Assembly (NCBI RefSeq): GCF_016545825.1 | Contig: NC_052619.1 | Span: 65,978,115-66,042,114 of the forward strand | Direction: 5' to 3' | DNA length: 64,000 nucleotides | Source: Eucalyptus grandis | Lineage: Eukaryota; Streptophyta; Magnoliopsida; Myrtales; Myrtaceae | In this document: positions 1-12,600 of the stretch, piece by piece | Layout: each line of letters starts with the position of its first letter | Position numbering within the stretch: the first letter of the stretch is position 1 | Program-made: the position numbers and the translations under genes | Notes under the pieces: model-generated | Seen by the model: only the letters and a program-made list of their open reading frames with translations | Database searches by the model: none | Told to the model about the DNA's origin: nothing

Positions 1-480
1 AACGGTAGGAGAACTTGTGTCTGAGACGTAAATTTTTATTAGATGATTTAGGGCAGAGGGAGGGAGGGACGACTAATTCACTTAATTATTCATATTCCTT
101 TTAGTAGTTGCAACAAAACCTTGCTTGGAATAGTATGTATGTTGTGCTCTGGGGAGGGAAGGAGGGAGGGAGGAAGGGAGGGAGGGCTGATTCGCTTAAT
201 AATTATTCATATTCCTTTAAGTAATTACTACAAAACCTTGATTGAAATCTTGTATATGTTATACTCTGGGAATGCCACTTTGTTGATCAATAATATCATA
301 CATGAGTCAAAGCCTCTAACTTTTAGCTAATTGTTTGACTAAACAAATATTGTGAAACATAGTTTGTGAAACTAGTTTGCTTCTGCTTTCGATTTGAATA
401 GCCATCACTTCAACCAAAAGTAAAAGGTGCTAAATTCTAGGGATGGTATTTAGACCTACCCCGGTAAAGACATTGATTTA
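1..480 (+). repeat. Interspersed repeat family, copy 1
   Basis: This stretch shares long diverged similarity with about 23757-24320 and, in its second half, with about 4165-4380. Shared landmarks are ACGGTAGGAGA near the start, TTAATTATTCATATTCCTT in the middle, and CACTTTGTTGATCAATAAT followed by GTTTGCTTCTGCT towards the end. The first half is itself doubled (about 85-150 and 195-265). It also holds a (GGGA)n tract at 56-70 and 151-188. No coding sequence is convincing. The class of element is not recognised. Confidence 0.7.
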
Positions 481-484
481 TCGA

Positions 485-3400
485 TCAACAAAAAAGAATT
501 TGGAGATAACAATCAAAATGACAAGCCGATTCTTTGAGATGCTAGAATTAAGGGATTGACAACTCTTGTAATATAATGATCTTTTTGTTTATTATTTTCC
601 ATTGTTGTATTGTTTCAAAGCAAAGCGTACATTGTTTGGCTCTTTTGGTATAGACTCCATCATATGGAAATTGGCATATATTGGATTAGGCTTCACAATA
701 CTAGCATGTGCTCGCTTGAGAAATCATTGAATCATTTGATTGGGTAGACATGCTATTAAAAATCAGTAAGGACATCCATAGAGGAATCTTCATTTGCCAA
801 ATTGGATGGAGAATTAATTGGAGCACTTGATAAGCCACCAATTTCAACATGATTTTCGTGAACATGTGATTCACCTCCATCAACGATATCTTCATGAGAA
901 GTATCATGGATAGTAAATTTAAGAACTCATCCTATGATTGATTAGAGAACGCACGTTGTTGCAAATATTGAGGTGAAAATTCTGAGTGTGATGTTATCGT
1001 GTCTTGATTTAGCTAGCTTATAAATTTAGATATCCACCCACTTTATCACTTTGATCATGATATAATGAATTGGGCACGAGATAAGGAAATACAATTTCAT
1101 AAAAAATGATATGTCGTGAAATATAGATTCGATAAGTTGGAGGATAGAGATATCAATATCCCTTATGAGGATTACTATAACGAGAAACACACATCACCCG
1201 TCATTTAAATGCGGGCTTTCCCAAGCTCGTACCTTATGCAACATCAGATATTCAAATTAATGGTATGAAAATTTTCTTAAAAATGAGTCACCACTAGTCT
1301 ATTAAGGTCGGTTAGAAACTAAATGAAGTATGGGAGCGTACTTTACTTTTACGTAACCAGAAAATCTAGAGTTTGAGATTTGATTACACTAATTAACTAA
1401 GGGTTTTGCTAGCATAAATATTTTGGAACTGTGAAAATAATAGTCTATTATGAGCCATAAATTATTGAAGAAGTAAGTCTCGCAAAATTTTCTTCAATAA
1501 TTTGAATTTTTTGTGATCCATAATAGACTGTTATTCTTACAGTACATTAAAAATTGTCATATAATTATTTCTCAATTAATTAATTAGTGCCATTTTGGTA
1601 TCTAATCTTGTTTATTTCAAAAAAAAAGATTTTTATCAAATAGCCTAAATTTATTTTATACCTATCTACTAACATATAAAGTAATCATGCGAATGCACAA
1701 TCATTAACATAACAATTGGCAGCCAAAGGGCATTAAATAAATAGCAAGGGAACGTAAGCACCTAACACTAAGAGATAAATAAATGCCAATCCCAACTAGT
1801 CTAAAGGTAAATCCGATTCACCCTTATGGAAGAGCATGGGAACTTGCATTTTGAATGGCATTTTTCTCCAAAAGATCAAAGCCAATCTATGGCCGATGAG
1901 CCCTAGAGGCTTGTCCAATTTTGAGTCACAAGTTTAGATCAAAAGGCTTCCACTTTTTAGAAGAAAATTGACCTAGGGGCGACTATTTTTGAACTTTTGA
2001 GGAATTCTTTTCTTTCTTTTTTTGAATTTTTGAATTTGCAACCAGGCAGCCAAATTTTTGATCTAGTGGCAAGATTTAAAAAAAAAAAAGCATTTTTTTG
2101 TTTTTTAATTTAATAAAAGTCATTTATAAATGCAAATTTTATACAATTTCGGAATTTTATTTTAATGCAAATTTTACCAAACGTTATTTGCAAAAAAACC
2201 CTTCAGCGGTACCGGGTCAAAGGGAAGATAAATAAATGCCAATTATAACTAGTCTAAAGATAAATCGTCATTATGGAAGAGCGTAATTGAGGGCATTTTT
2301 CTCTAAGATTGATCAAAATGCTATGGAAGAGCCCTAGAGGCTTGTTCAATTTTGAGCATGAGTTTAGATCAAAAGGCTTCCACTTTTTAGAAGAAAATTG
2401 TCCAAAAAGACTATTTTTGAACTTTTTGAGGAATTCTAATTTTTTTTTATTTTTTAATTTTCTAATTTTTTGCCAATTTTCTGATTTTAAGAGAACCAAA
2501 AAAATCGGAATTTTTAGTTAAAATTTTATACTTTTTTACAATTTTCTGAAATTTTTTTAATAATTTTAATTCCAAAAAACCCCGGACCGGGTTTGGAACG
2601 GATTTTGACCCGGACCCTGGAGGTCCGGGTTTCTTTTCTGGGCCTAGTCCGATTTTCTATTCTGGCTTGCCTTTCCCAACCTTTGAAGATGACATCTGAC
2701 CCAAATCCCAGCCTAAACTGGCCCATTCTGCCAATTACCTCCAAGTCTCCACAACTCCGCCCAGCCACCTGATCGGAACAACTTTTCTGAAAAATGGACG
2801 AGCCGAATCAATCCGTCCAGAGGGACGAATCGACGAATATACCAAGTGGTTAATGGTTTTCATCAAAAGAACATCTAAAATGTAACAAGTTTGCATTTCA
2901 AACAATCAATGACCACACCAGCTAAAACACGGATGTGACTTATGCATTTTGTCGACAAATGGCGGGCTTCTTGGGAGAATGATTCTATCTGAGATTTCGA
3001 ACCCAACAGAGAGAAGGTTTGATTCGTGTAAACCGAAATGATCTCAATCATAATAATCCCTTTTCAAGCACATATTTGCACCGATGTTCAGCCCAAATTC
3101 TTATTTTATGAACAAGCAATGTACAGTGCTTCGAACTTTACCTTGGCAGGGAAAAGTTTTGGACGAAATTGTTACTTGAGCTATCACGAGCCGGAGGGCA
3201 AACATTGACAACGGAGTCTTTGGGAAGTAGTAGGTGAAGGTGGCAGAGTGAGGTGGTGGTGGGTAAGGGACTGAACCGCAGTGGAGTTCGAGTGTCCCAG
3301 AGGAAGAAGGGCAACGAAAGAAGGATCTTGGAGCCCCCTTGCAGTCGCCAATCTCGGTCCAAGAGATTAGAGAAGGACCATTTTTTTTTTTTTTGAACAG

Positions 3401-4160
3401 GAAAGAAGGACCATTTAGATAAGTCGGAATATGAGACGAAATGTTGTTGGGTATCGCCGGACGCAAGACGCCGGCTCTAAGTCGTCGGACGAGCGGCTGG
3501 TCGGGTGCAGTAGGGGAGGAGCAGCATGTGAGGCTGGGCGTGAGAGAGGCCAAGATCCTCCTCCTTTTTGGCAATTTGCGACCTTAAAATAATCTTATAA
3601 TTAGACTGTCGAACAGGTAGGTCATGTCATTTTTTTATAATTAAAAGAAAACAAACATTTTTCTAAGGCAAAAGAAAGAAATAGAGTGTGAATCATGAGT
3701 TGAAAATGGGTTCTAAGTTCAACCAATTTAGACTCATTTATTTTAAGCTTTCAATTTTTAAAATCATTTAAGTAATCTCTTTAAGATTTTAAGTTACCAA
3801 TTTATGATCCATTTACGTTTTTTCAAGACTCATTTTGACAAGTCCACTTATAATGGAGTCTTCACAAGGACTCAGATGCTTGGAGATGGCGTACGAAGAA
3901 ATAGCAAGCTGGGGTCAATCATGGGCTAAATCATGGATGTGTGTGGGCTTAGTGAGCTAAGAGAAGAGTGGGCTGGATAGTCCAAATTTGCTCAAAGAAT
4001 GGGCTTAGATAAAACCGGCCCGCTCTATTTTTGTTATACCTTTTTGTCTTTTTTTTTTTTTTTAAACTTTTTTTATTACTATCTTTTTTTTTTTTTGTCT
4101 TTATCCTCTCTCTTTTTTTGCACTTTTATATTTTTGCAAAAATGGATGTTTAAATGGTCG
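485..4160. other. Intergenic, AT-rich, no supported gene
   Basis: No gene can be supported here. Contents: a diverged direct duplication (about 1774-2015 and 2228-2446), a GC-richer block at 2575-2780 with repeated CCCGGACC/GGTCCGGG motifs that looks like repeat remnant, and a GC-rich patch at 3440-3570. The patch opens a 157-codon minus-strand frame that has no recognisable domain, is interrupted by poly-A-derived Lys runs, and is probably not a gene. Confidence 0.5.
1774..2446. repeat. Diverged direct duplication, period about 454 bp
   Basis: The block from AATAAATGCCAAT through GAGCCCTAGAGGCTTG and AAAAGGCTTCCACTTTTTAG to GAGGAATTCT occurs at about 1774-2015 and again at about 2228-2446 in the same order and orientation. 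Small insertions and deletions separate the copies. Confidence 0.75.
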
Positions 4161-4164
4161 GTAA

Positions 4165-4380
4165 AAATTCGATCAATAATATCATTGTGCGTTGCATGGA
4201 CAAAACTTCTAATTGTTTGCCCAAATAAATCTTGTCGAACATAGTTTGTGAAACTGGTTTGCTTCTGCTCTCAATCCGAATAGCCATCTCTTCAACCGAA
4301 AAGTAAAAGGTGCTCAATTTGAGGGACGGTATTAAGACCTACCCCTACCAATAAAGCCACACCACCCCAACCCCCAAAGG
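4165..4380 (+). repeat. Interspersed repeat family, copy 2 (5'-truncated)
   Basis: This matches the second half of the repeat seen at 270-480 and 24130-24320: GATCAATAATATCAT, CTAATTGTTTGCCCAAA, GTTTGCTTCTGCTCTC and GGTATTAAGACCTACCCC occur in the same order. The first half of the longer copies is missing. Confidence 0.7.
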
Positions 4381-4649
4381 GAGAAATATATTAACTCAAA
4401 ATTTCAAATCGATATATCTTTAGCAAATTTATCCAAAATTGATATATTCATCAATTATCATGTGTCATCAAACTCACAAATTTAATAGTAAAATTTAATA
4501 AAAACAACGACAAATAAATTCATCATAAGTGTACCGATTGAAGTTTTTCATAGTCGAAAATTAGTTTATGATAAATTTGTCAATAAGTTAATTTGAATTA
4601 GATTTATTAATGTATTGGTTTGGAGCTTTTTGTGATATTTTGCCACTGT

Positions 4650-4875
4650 AATAAAAGCAGAGTCGTGCCACGAGAATGCAGCTTGCCTTTTCAATTAAAG
4701 AAAAAAAAAAGAATCGCTCCAATCCAGCAGAGGAGGAAGGTCCTTCTTCTTCCGTTGGCCATCTCCACCCATGCTGATCAGCAAGCAACCTCGAAGCTCC
4801 GGACCAGCGATCGAGCTTTAGGAGCGAGCCTCTCGAAAATGGAAGCTCGCCGATCCTGCTCCACTGTGCCACATT
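4650..4875 (+). pseudogene. Broken copy of the amidohydrolase gene 5' end
   Basis: This segment aligns with the 5' leader and first codons of the amidohydrolase gene at about 9545-9745. Shared blocks, in order, are GTCGTGC, CCAATCCAGCA, AAGCTCCGGACC, GCGATCGA, AAAATGGAAGCTC and GCCGATCCTGCTCC. The equivalent ATG is at 4839. A 10-bp deletion right after the fourth codon shifts the frame, and a stop follows after 14 codons. Homology ends at about 4875, where an unrelated duplicated module begins. There is no trace of exon 2 or later exons. It reads as the remnant of a former tandem gene copy or a duplicated promoter and first exon. It is not expected to make protein. Confidence 0.75.
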
Positions 4876-4876
4876 C

Positions 4877-5660
4877 AAGATAATCGACTCTTTGCGCTTG
4901 TACCCTTGAATTATAACCCAAAAAAAAAAAAAAAACTGGGAAGATTGTTTTGTATCAAAAAATGTGATAACATAGAATTTGATGCCTTCACAACATTTAA
5001 AAAAACTAAAATCAATCAACTTCATTTTGTATGATTTCATATTACACTCTTTCAAATGCAAAACCTAGAAGATTGTGTTGATTTTGCTTCTTCCTATTAC
5101 TTATTTTATTCTTCCAATTGCCTTCACGTGACTATGAAAGCACGACAAATACATCACAAACTTTTGCTTGTCCCGCTGCAACGCAAGCGAATAGTCAACT
5201 TTCACTTTAAATTATCATAATGGATCATAGAAACCGACAAGTTGTATAGGTCAAAATTAAGTCCCTAATCGGATTTTGGTTTAGCAAATGCAAATCCATC
5301 AACTTGCAAGTTAACCCGTTAGACCACGTAACGTTCAATTGATCAATTTTTAGGATCCTTAGGGTCAATTATCGAGTTTAATTATTGACATTATGTCGTC
5401 GATGTGTGAATACATACTCGTGTCACATAAGATCGGCACAAGTTTGCCAATGGCGATCCAAAAATTTCACATTATGGTAAATGTTGTCTCAAATTCTCTT
5501 GTATCTTTTGATGACCCAATTTACTAGAGAATCTAATCCTTAGAAGACAAGCTTAATAGTAGAAAAATGAATTTGTGTGCAATGATTAAGCGCATGCTAG
5601 GGGTCAACTCCGTGCACCACCAAGCTTCAAAACAATTGGAATCATTTAATAATCTTGAAT
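4877..5660. repeat. Duplicated spacer module X, copy 1
   Basis: This runs from GATAATCGACTCTTTGCGC to CAAGCTTCAAAACAATTG. A diverged second copy lies at about 7339-8060, with a short additional copy of its beginning at about 7127-7265. Shared stretches include CAAATGCAAAA, CTTGTCCCGCT and CGGATTTTGGTT-like blocks in the same order. The 75-codon frame inside copy 1 is not preserved in copy 2, so it is taken as non-coding. Confidence 0.75.
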
Positions 5661-7126
5661 GTTCATCGAATACCTTAGATAAATTCGGTTACATAATTAT
5701 GATGCACATGCAAAAACACTTCCACATCAACATCGCATATGACGAGGATCCATCTCCTAAACAATTTTTGAATCGCACTACTGGCATCACTTAAAAAAAA
5801 AAAAAAAAGAGCAGACTCCCGATCTAAATGTCCCGACAATCATCTCTATCCAGGAAAACATCAAAGGCCTTTAAAATAATCACCGGGAAGAGCCAAAACC
5901 CTGACTTTGCCCCCCTAAAGTTAGCGCCACGACCCTATTCAAATGTCAAAAACAAATGCTTCTCCCACGCTCTATACTCCCTCGTTTTCGGCGACCATAA
6001 AAAAAGAAAAAAAAAATCCGATCCGCACCATAAATATCTCGTTACATCCGCCGTCGAAATTGACCACCCGACCCGAGGGGCATGACCGGGACCCGGGAAA
6101 AATCGACAGCGCCGATTTGCACAGTGCAGAGATCTGCGCGTCCCTCTCTCTCGCCCCGTCGCTCCCTCAGTTCATTCTCCGTTTTTGTGAAAATTCGGGT
6201 AACGCATTAATCCTTTGTTATTGTTCGCACGACCATCCGAATGTCTCGATGCCACGATAGACCACCGTGTCTTAACAAAAGAAAAGAAAAACGCATCATC
6301 GAAAGCCCCCGACCCACGTGGTCGGGTCGTCCGTGCTCGTCACGCTAGCTGGACCGTCATAGGCCTACGCGAAGGTCTTGGTTCGGGCCTTGGTTTAATC
6401 TATCGTGTTCGTGATTGAGCTTCCCCCCATGTAAAGTTTTCTTTCTTTTTTTCTCGAGTTGTTTATTCATGAGGAAGGATGGACCTGAGCAGGTCCTCGA
6501 GAGGGTCAAAGGAAAAAAAAAAATAGATAGGAGATTTATTTTAGGGATCATTCAAATCACAAGTATTTTTTTTTCTCCTGGAGGTATTGTTTATTCACGT
6601 TAAAACAAATATCGCAGTCCCAAATTATTAATCCAGGGAATAGAAAAGAAGAGTGGAAAGAGCTCACGCAAAGTTTTTTTTTTTTTTTCTCCTCACGAGG
6701 AGGGAGAAAGCTCGTGGGAGAGAGAGAGAGAGACGTGCACAGATCACTTCGCACAATAAGTTTAATTCCAGGTTTTAATTTGAGCTTAATTTGGGATGGA
6801 TCTCTTTAAAGATAAGATACAATACTAGTACCACTTTGCGTAATAGTTTGATTCCAAGTTTTAATTTGAGTTGATGCGGGACGGATCTCTTTGAAAGATG
6901 GATAAGATATTCTCAGCAAATAAGAGATGATCTAAATTAAATAATAAAATTTTCAAAAACATTAAAAAAAAATGAAATGAAGTCTTTTTTACCAAAATCG
7001 GGAAAAGTTATAACAAATAAAATATTATGAAAGCTTAAGAAGGCAAGGGGATCCTTCTTAAGCTCTCTCTCTCTCAAAACTTAACCAATTCGATAATTTT
7101 TGTAAAGTATTTGATGAACTTTTTAA
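5661..7126. other. Spacer with orphan promoter-like block
   Basis: No gene is supported. The block at about 5990-6215 is GC-richer and has CT-rich leader-like sequence (TCCCTCTCTCTCGCCCC). It ends in AAAATTCGG followed by GTAACGC, which resembles an untranslated first exon with a splice donor, but no downstream exon was found. A small duplication of about 80 bp lies at 6757-6836 and 6839-6912 (TTTTAATTTGAG and GGATCTCTTT shared). Confidence 0.35.
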
Positions 7127-8060
7127 GATAATCGAATCTTTGCGCTCATACCCATGAATTATAACCAAAAGAGGGAGATTATTTTGTATGGAAAGGTGTG
7201 AAACATAGAATTTGATGCCGGTGTGACGTTAAGAATAAATTCAATAACTTCATTTTATATAAATTCTCCCTCCCTGCCTCTCTTTCTCTCAAAACTTACT
7301 GAATTCGATAGATCTTTTAAAGTATTCGCTGAACATTCGAGATAATCGAATCTTTGTACTCATACTCTTGAATTAAAAGCCAAAGAAGAAGAAGATTATT
7401 ATGTATAGAAAGCTGTGAGAACATAAAATTTGACGCCGGTGCGATGTAAAAAAATTCAATCAATCTTATTTTGTATTTATTCACATTACACTCTTATAAA
7501 TGCAAAAACCTAAAAGGTTGCGTTGATTCTACTTCTCCCAATTACTTTTTTTTAATTCTTCCGGTCACCTTCATATGATTATATTAGCTCATCAAACACG
7601 TCAAAAACTTTCACTTGTCCCGCTACAATGCACGTGAGCAAATTGTTAACCTACTTTAAATTATTAGAATAGATCACAGAAATCGATAAGTCGTATAGGT
7701 CAAATTTGGATTCCTAATCAGATTTTGGTTCAGCAAATGCAAATTCGTCCACTTGCAATCTATCCTATTAGACCGTCCACTTGGGGTCGATTATCGAGTT
7801 TGATTATTGACATATGAATATACACTCATGTTGCATAAGATTGATGCAATTTGCCAATGGCGATATGAGAATTTCGCATTTGGGGCAATGGCAAATTTTG
7901 ACACAAATTCTCATGCACCTTTTAACAACTTGATCTGCCAGAGAACTTAGTCTCATAAGATGGGCTTAATAGTTGGAAAAATGAATTCGTGTGTAAAGAT
8001 TAACCGCATGCCAAGGGTTTGGCTCTACACGCCATGAAGCTTCAAAACAATTGCAATTTT
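7127..8060. repeat. Duplicated spacer module X, copies 2a and 2b
   Basis: Two successive copies begin with GATAATCGAATCTTTG, at about 7127 and 7339. The first is cut off near 7265. The second continues to about 8060 and parallels 4877-5660 through its whole length. Confidence 0.7.
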
Positions 8061-9290
8061 TGGTTGTCCATGTTATGGGATTTGGCTCATGTTTACACCC
8101 TAAGTCCTAACTAGTATATGAGATTAGTAAGATAATTCACAGGTCGAGCTTCATTTGATGTGATCAGTTATACAGAATTTCAAAGCGCAAACGTTAAGAA
8201 TTCTCAACTCAAGTGAGTTTCGGAACTACATCATTTGAAAAAGGCTGTGAAAGGAGATTTTCTAATTTGGCAATTGTTATTACCCTTCCACCAATTGAAA
8301 CCGCTTGGGTCCATTTAAATGGAATTTCACCTGTGTTGCTAGCAAAAGTCACATTCCAATATGCCAAAAAAAAAAAGTGCACAATTTGTTCCATTGCCCT
8401 TTAAGAATATAACTTCGCAAAGAGAAAGTATTACGCGACAGTTTTTAACTTATATTGTAAATGACAATATATTTTGGATAAAAAAAATTAAATAATAAAT
8501 AATTAAAAATTATTGGGGTCAATTTCTTCAAGAATTTATGACTTACAACTAGCTGCTAGCAAAGCTTCTTGGTAAAGAGAAATGATGGCGATGAAGATAT
8601 TTTCATTAATTTTTCAAAAATAAGCAACATCTCTTTTTCTAGGTCTTTACTAACATAACAATTTTTTGGTTATTGTAAGAATAATAACTTATTGTTTGGC
8701 TCTATGCACCATCAAGCTTCAAAAAAATTGCAAGTTTTGGTTGTCCCTATTATGGGATTCGGCTCGTGTTTGTGCCCTAACTCCTAATTAGTCTATGAGA
8801 TTAGTAAGATATTTCACAGGCCGAGCTTCATTTGATGTAGTTAGTTATACTGAATTTCAAAGTGCAAACACTAAGAATTCTCGGCTCAAGTGAGTTTTGG
8901 AACTATAGCATTTGAAAAAGGCAGTGAAAGGAGATTTTTTTATTTATGGCAATTGTTATCACCCTTCCAACAATCGAAACCATTGAGGTTCATTTAAATG
9001 GAATTTACACGATACGTTCCAATTTGCCAAAAAAAAAAAGTGTATATTTTGTTCCATTGCTCTTTGAGAGTATAATTTAATGATTACATGACAATCTTTA
9101 ATTTATTGTGCAAATAGCAATATGTTTTGAACAAAAAAATCAAATAATAAATAATTAGAAATTATTATGAGATCAATTTTTTAAGAATTTGTGACTTGCA
9201 GCAAAGCTTCTTGATAACCAACCAAAAAAAAAAAAGAAAAAAAGCTTATTGATAAAGAAAAATGATGGTTCATTAATTTTTTAGGAAATG
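8023..9290. repeat. Tandem duplication upstream of amidohydrolase, period about 673 bp
   Basis: The block at about 8023-8640 recurs at about 8697-9290 in direct orientation. Shared stretches include CAAGCTTCAAAA-like starts, GAGATTAGTAAGATA, GAGCTTCATTTGATGT, CATTTGAAAAAGGC and AAATAATAAATAATTA, with an A-rich run at the same place. The second copy ends about 250 bp before the gene's 5' leader. Short open frames inside are not conserved between copies. Confidence 0.8.
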
Positions 9291-9691
9291 AGAAGTTTTT
9301 TAAGACTTTGTTAGCATAATAACTTATAGATTACTGCAAGAATAATAAATTATTGTAAATCACAAATCCTTAAAAAAGTAAAGTTTCATAATAATTTATA
9401 TTTATTTATTATTTAATTTTTGTGATCTAGAATAAATTATTATTTTTGTAATAGATTAAAGATGATCGCACCATCATTTTCTCTCTCTTTATTTTTATTT
9501 TTTGTGGGTCGAGTTTCGATTTCTACATCTTTGTCATGTAATGAAAAGCTGAGGTCGTGCGACGACAGCGAGCGCGGTCTCCTTTTTCAACTTAAAAATA
9601 TCCAATCCAGCACCAGGCGGTGTCGTGCTCCTCCACCGCGGCTGCTCAGCACAGCAAAAGCGACCTCAAAGCTCCGGACCGGCGATCGAAA

Positions 9692-12600
9692 ATGGAAGCT
9701 CCCGGCGGCTCGCCGATCCTGCTCCTCCACAACGCCACCGTCGTCACGATGGACTCCGAGAGCCGCGTCTACGGCGACGGCGCCGTCGCCGTAGAGGGCG
9801 ACAGGATCAGGGCCGTCGGCCGCTCGGCCGACCTCCTCCGCCGGTTCCGCGGCGTCGCCGGCGAAGTCGTGGACCTCGGCGGCCAGATTCTACTCCCAGG
9901 TCCTCTCCCTCCGCGTACTTTCGATCCGTTACTCGGAAAGCAGTCGGCGGTTGCTTTCGCCGGTCGGTTCTGACTCCGATTCATTAGTGAACCAGGCTTT
10001 GTCAACACGCACGTGCACACGTCTCAGCAGCTGGCGCGCGGGATAGCCGACGACGTCGATCTGGTGACCTGGCTGCACGACCGGATATGGCCTTACGAGG
10101 CCAGCATGACCGAGGAGGACTCCTACGTCTCCACCCTGCTCTGCGGGATCGAGCTCATTCACTCCGGTGTAAGCTGCCGGACGTTCCGGGATTTTTCGGC
10201 TCCGGTGTTTCGTTTGGAGTTTTCCGGAATCGCAATCGGTGGTGGTGATGTTGTGTTGATTTGATGGAGCAGGTCACTTGCTTTGCTGAGGCGGGAGGGC
10301 AGCACGTTCCTGGGATGGCTAGAGCGGTGCAATCGCTGGGCTTGCGCGCGTGCTTGGCTCAGTCCGTCATGGACTCGGGTGAGGGCTTGCCGGCATCTTG
10401 GGCTGTTCGAACTGCCGAGGATTGTGTGCAGGTTGCTGAACTGAACGAGTGCTATCAATCAGTAATGCGTTAAGGAAGTGTATGTCTAGACAAAGTCAGT
10501 GTCTTTTGGGGCTAAATTGGACTTAACAGTAGTAGTTCAGTGCGACAGTTCGGCGCTATAGCTGTGGTTTTGGCTTTGACGATGGTAGTTTTCTGTTTTT
10601 TTTTGGCATACATGCACGGACAATGCACTCAATAAACAGAGGATAGATAGAAGGTTTAAATCAACAATGGACTCCTTGAAGAATGTGACCATAGAGACAG
10701 ATATCAAACTTGTATTGGAGATTCCTAAAAGGACATGCCTAGTGTCCCTGAGAAGAATCTACATGGACATGGATAGAGGCTTAGTTGCTGTACAGTATTG
10801 TTGTCCTTAGCAGTTGTCTTTAAAATGATAATCAGCCTGTGATGAAATAAGCAAATTTTTAACTTCTAAACTATTGATTTATTGAACAAGCCCTAAAAAA
10901 ATAATAGAGAGAGCTTTGACTTGGGAAATAGTAGTACCCAAGTTCTTTTTTGATTTACTTACTGCGGAAACTCCTGCTTTCCATAATTCATAGAATCACA
11001 GAGATTACATCACAGTATAGAGGACATGATTTCTTTTCTATATCCTTCTGCTTTGGTCATTACCTTTTCTGCAGGGTTGAATCTAGATGCCTCTCAATGT
11101 CTCCCTGGACTCTGGTAGATATAGATATCACAAATCTCGTTATTTGTCTGGACAGATATTGCCATTGAGTTGGATAGAAAATTTTCTAGTTGGATAGAAA
11201 ATTTTCTTGTTTTAGTTATATCTGTATGAAATTGCATGATAGGCTTCACTTTTTCCTCACATGCCTAGCTCTAGTTTCAACTGCATTCAAATGAGTCATA
11301 GCTGCTGTCGACAAAATATTCATGGCAATTGGCTTAAAGGATGCAGTCACAGAAGGAGCTCTATGAGAAGCACCATGATACTGCTGATGGACGTATCAGA
11401 ATATGGCTTGGAATCAGGCAAATTATGAATTGCACTGATGAACTACTACTTGCAACAAGGGATACTGCAAGAGAATTGAAAACCGGAATTCACATGGTAC
11501 TTGTTCTTTTATCACTCGCCTTTCTCGCTAGAGCATCACAGTGAACAGACTTTGTCCTCATACATGTGCTCGAAATCTCTAATGAGAGCCCGTAAAGTGA
11601 GAAAACTCAACTATTCAACCTTACAGCTTCTTTTCTTTCTGCTTCTGGCTGTGAGCTCATACCAGCCTTAATTTTTTCTTCCTTTTTTTTTTTTTTTGGA
11701 AATATTCTTTGTTAATTTAATGGGGCCTTCAGCTGTTGTAATAATCGATACCGAAACTTCCAATCTATTCTCCAAGAATAGATCAAACTGAATTTTTATT
11801 TTGTGACAATTTAGCATGTTGCAGAGATACCCTATGAGAATCAGCTGGTAACTGAGACACGGAATGTTGATCATGGAACGGTAACATACCTGGAGAAGGT
11901 TGACTTCTTACAAGACAACTTGCTTGCAGCTCACACAGTCTGGGTGAACAGTACCGAGGTGAACTGCTGCTGCACTCTGAAGATAACTCATATTTTGTTG
12001 CTTTGCAAATGTAGTACCATATCTTGCATCTCGTCATTGAGGATTAGGAAGTCATCTTGTTGTGTTTTTCTTACTCTAGATCTTTCTCATTTTTTATAAT
12101 TGATTCAGCTTTAACAAGAGAAGAACAAATTGCTGTTTCCATATATTTAGGATAGAATTTGCAGAAACTTGATAAACTTCAATCTTAACAGTGATAAAAG
12201 TGAGAATACCAAGTGTTTGCCCATTCTCCAGTTTTTGATGGATCAAAAGTTCAAAGCTGACTTCTTTTCTCCTTTAAAAGGTTCATCTCTACAGATTTCC
12301 TTTCCATCAGCCGTTGCCAATTTCTAACATATAAAGGGTGGAACTCGAATGGTCTAGAACCATTATAGTATCTCAAACTAGAGGTGATCATTGGGCAGGC
12401 TTGGGCCGGGCTTTCTTGTTAAGAGCATTGCCCGAGCCCCCCATTTACCTCTTGGGTTTGGGTGGACCGGGCAAGCCACCCGCCTGTTGATCATCTCTAT
12501 TCGGAACAGTAATATAATAAGAAGCCTTTTCGGTTTGTTGTTTGCTGAATCCTACATTTAGTCCCATCCAACGCTAAATAAATCAATTTTGCCGTGTGTT

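Noticed and set aside
3101..3574. 157-codon minus-strand frame
   Set aside because: No recognised domain, poly-A-derived Lys stretch in the middle, no promoter or splice context.
5567..5794. 75-codon plus-strand frame
   Set aside because: It lies in duplicated module X and is not preserved in the second copy at 7980-8060.
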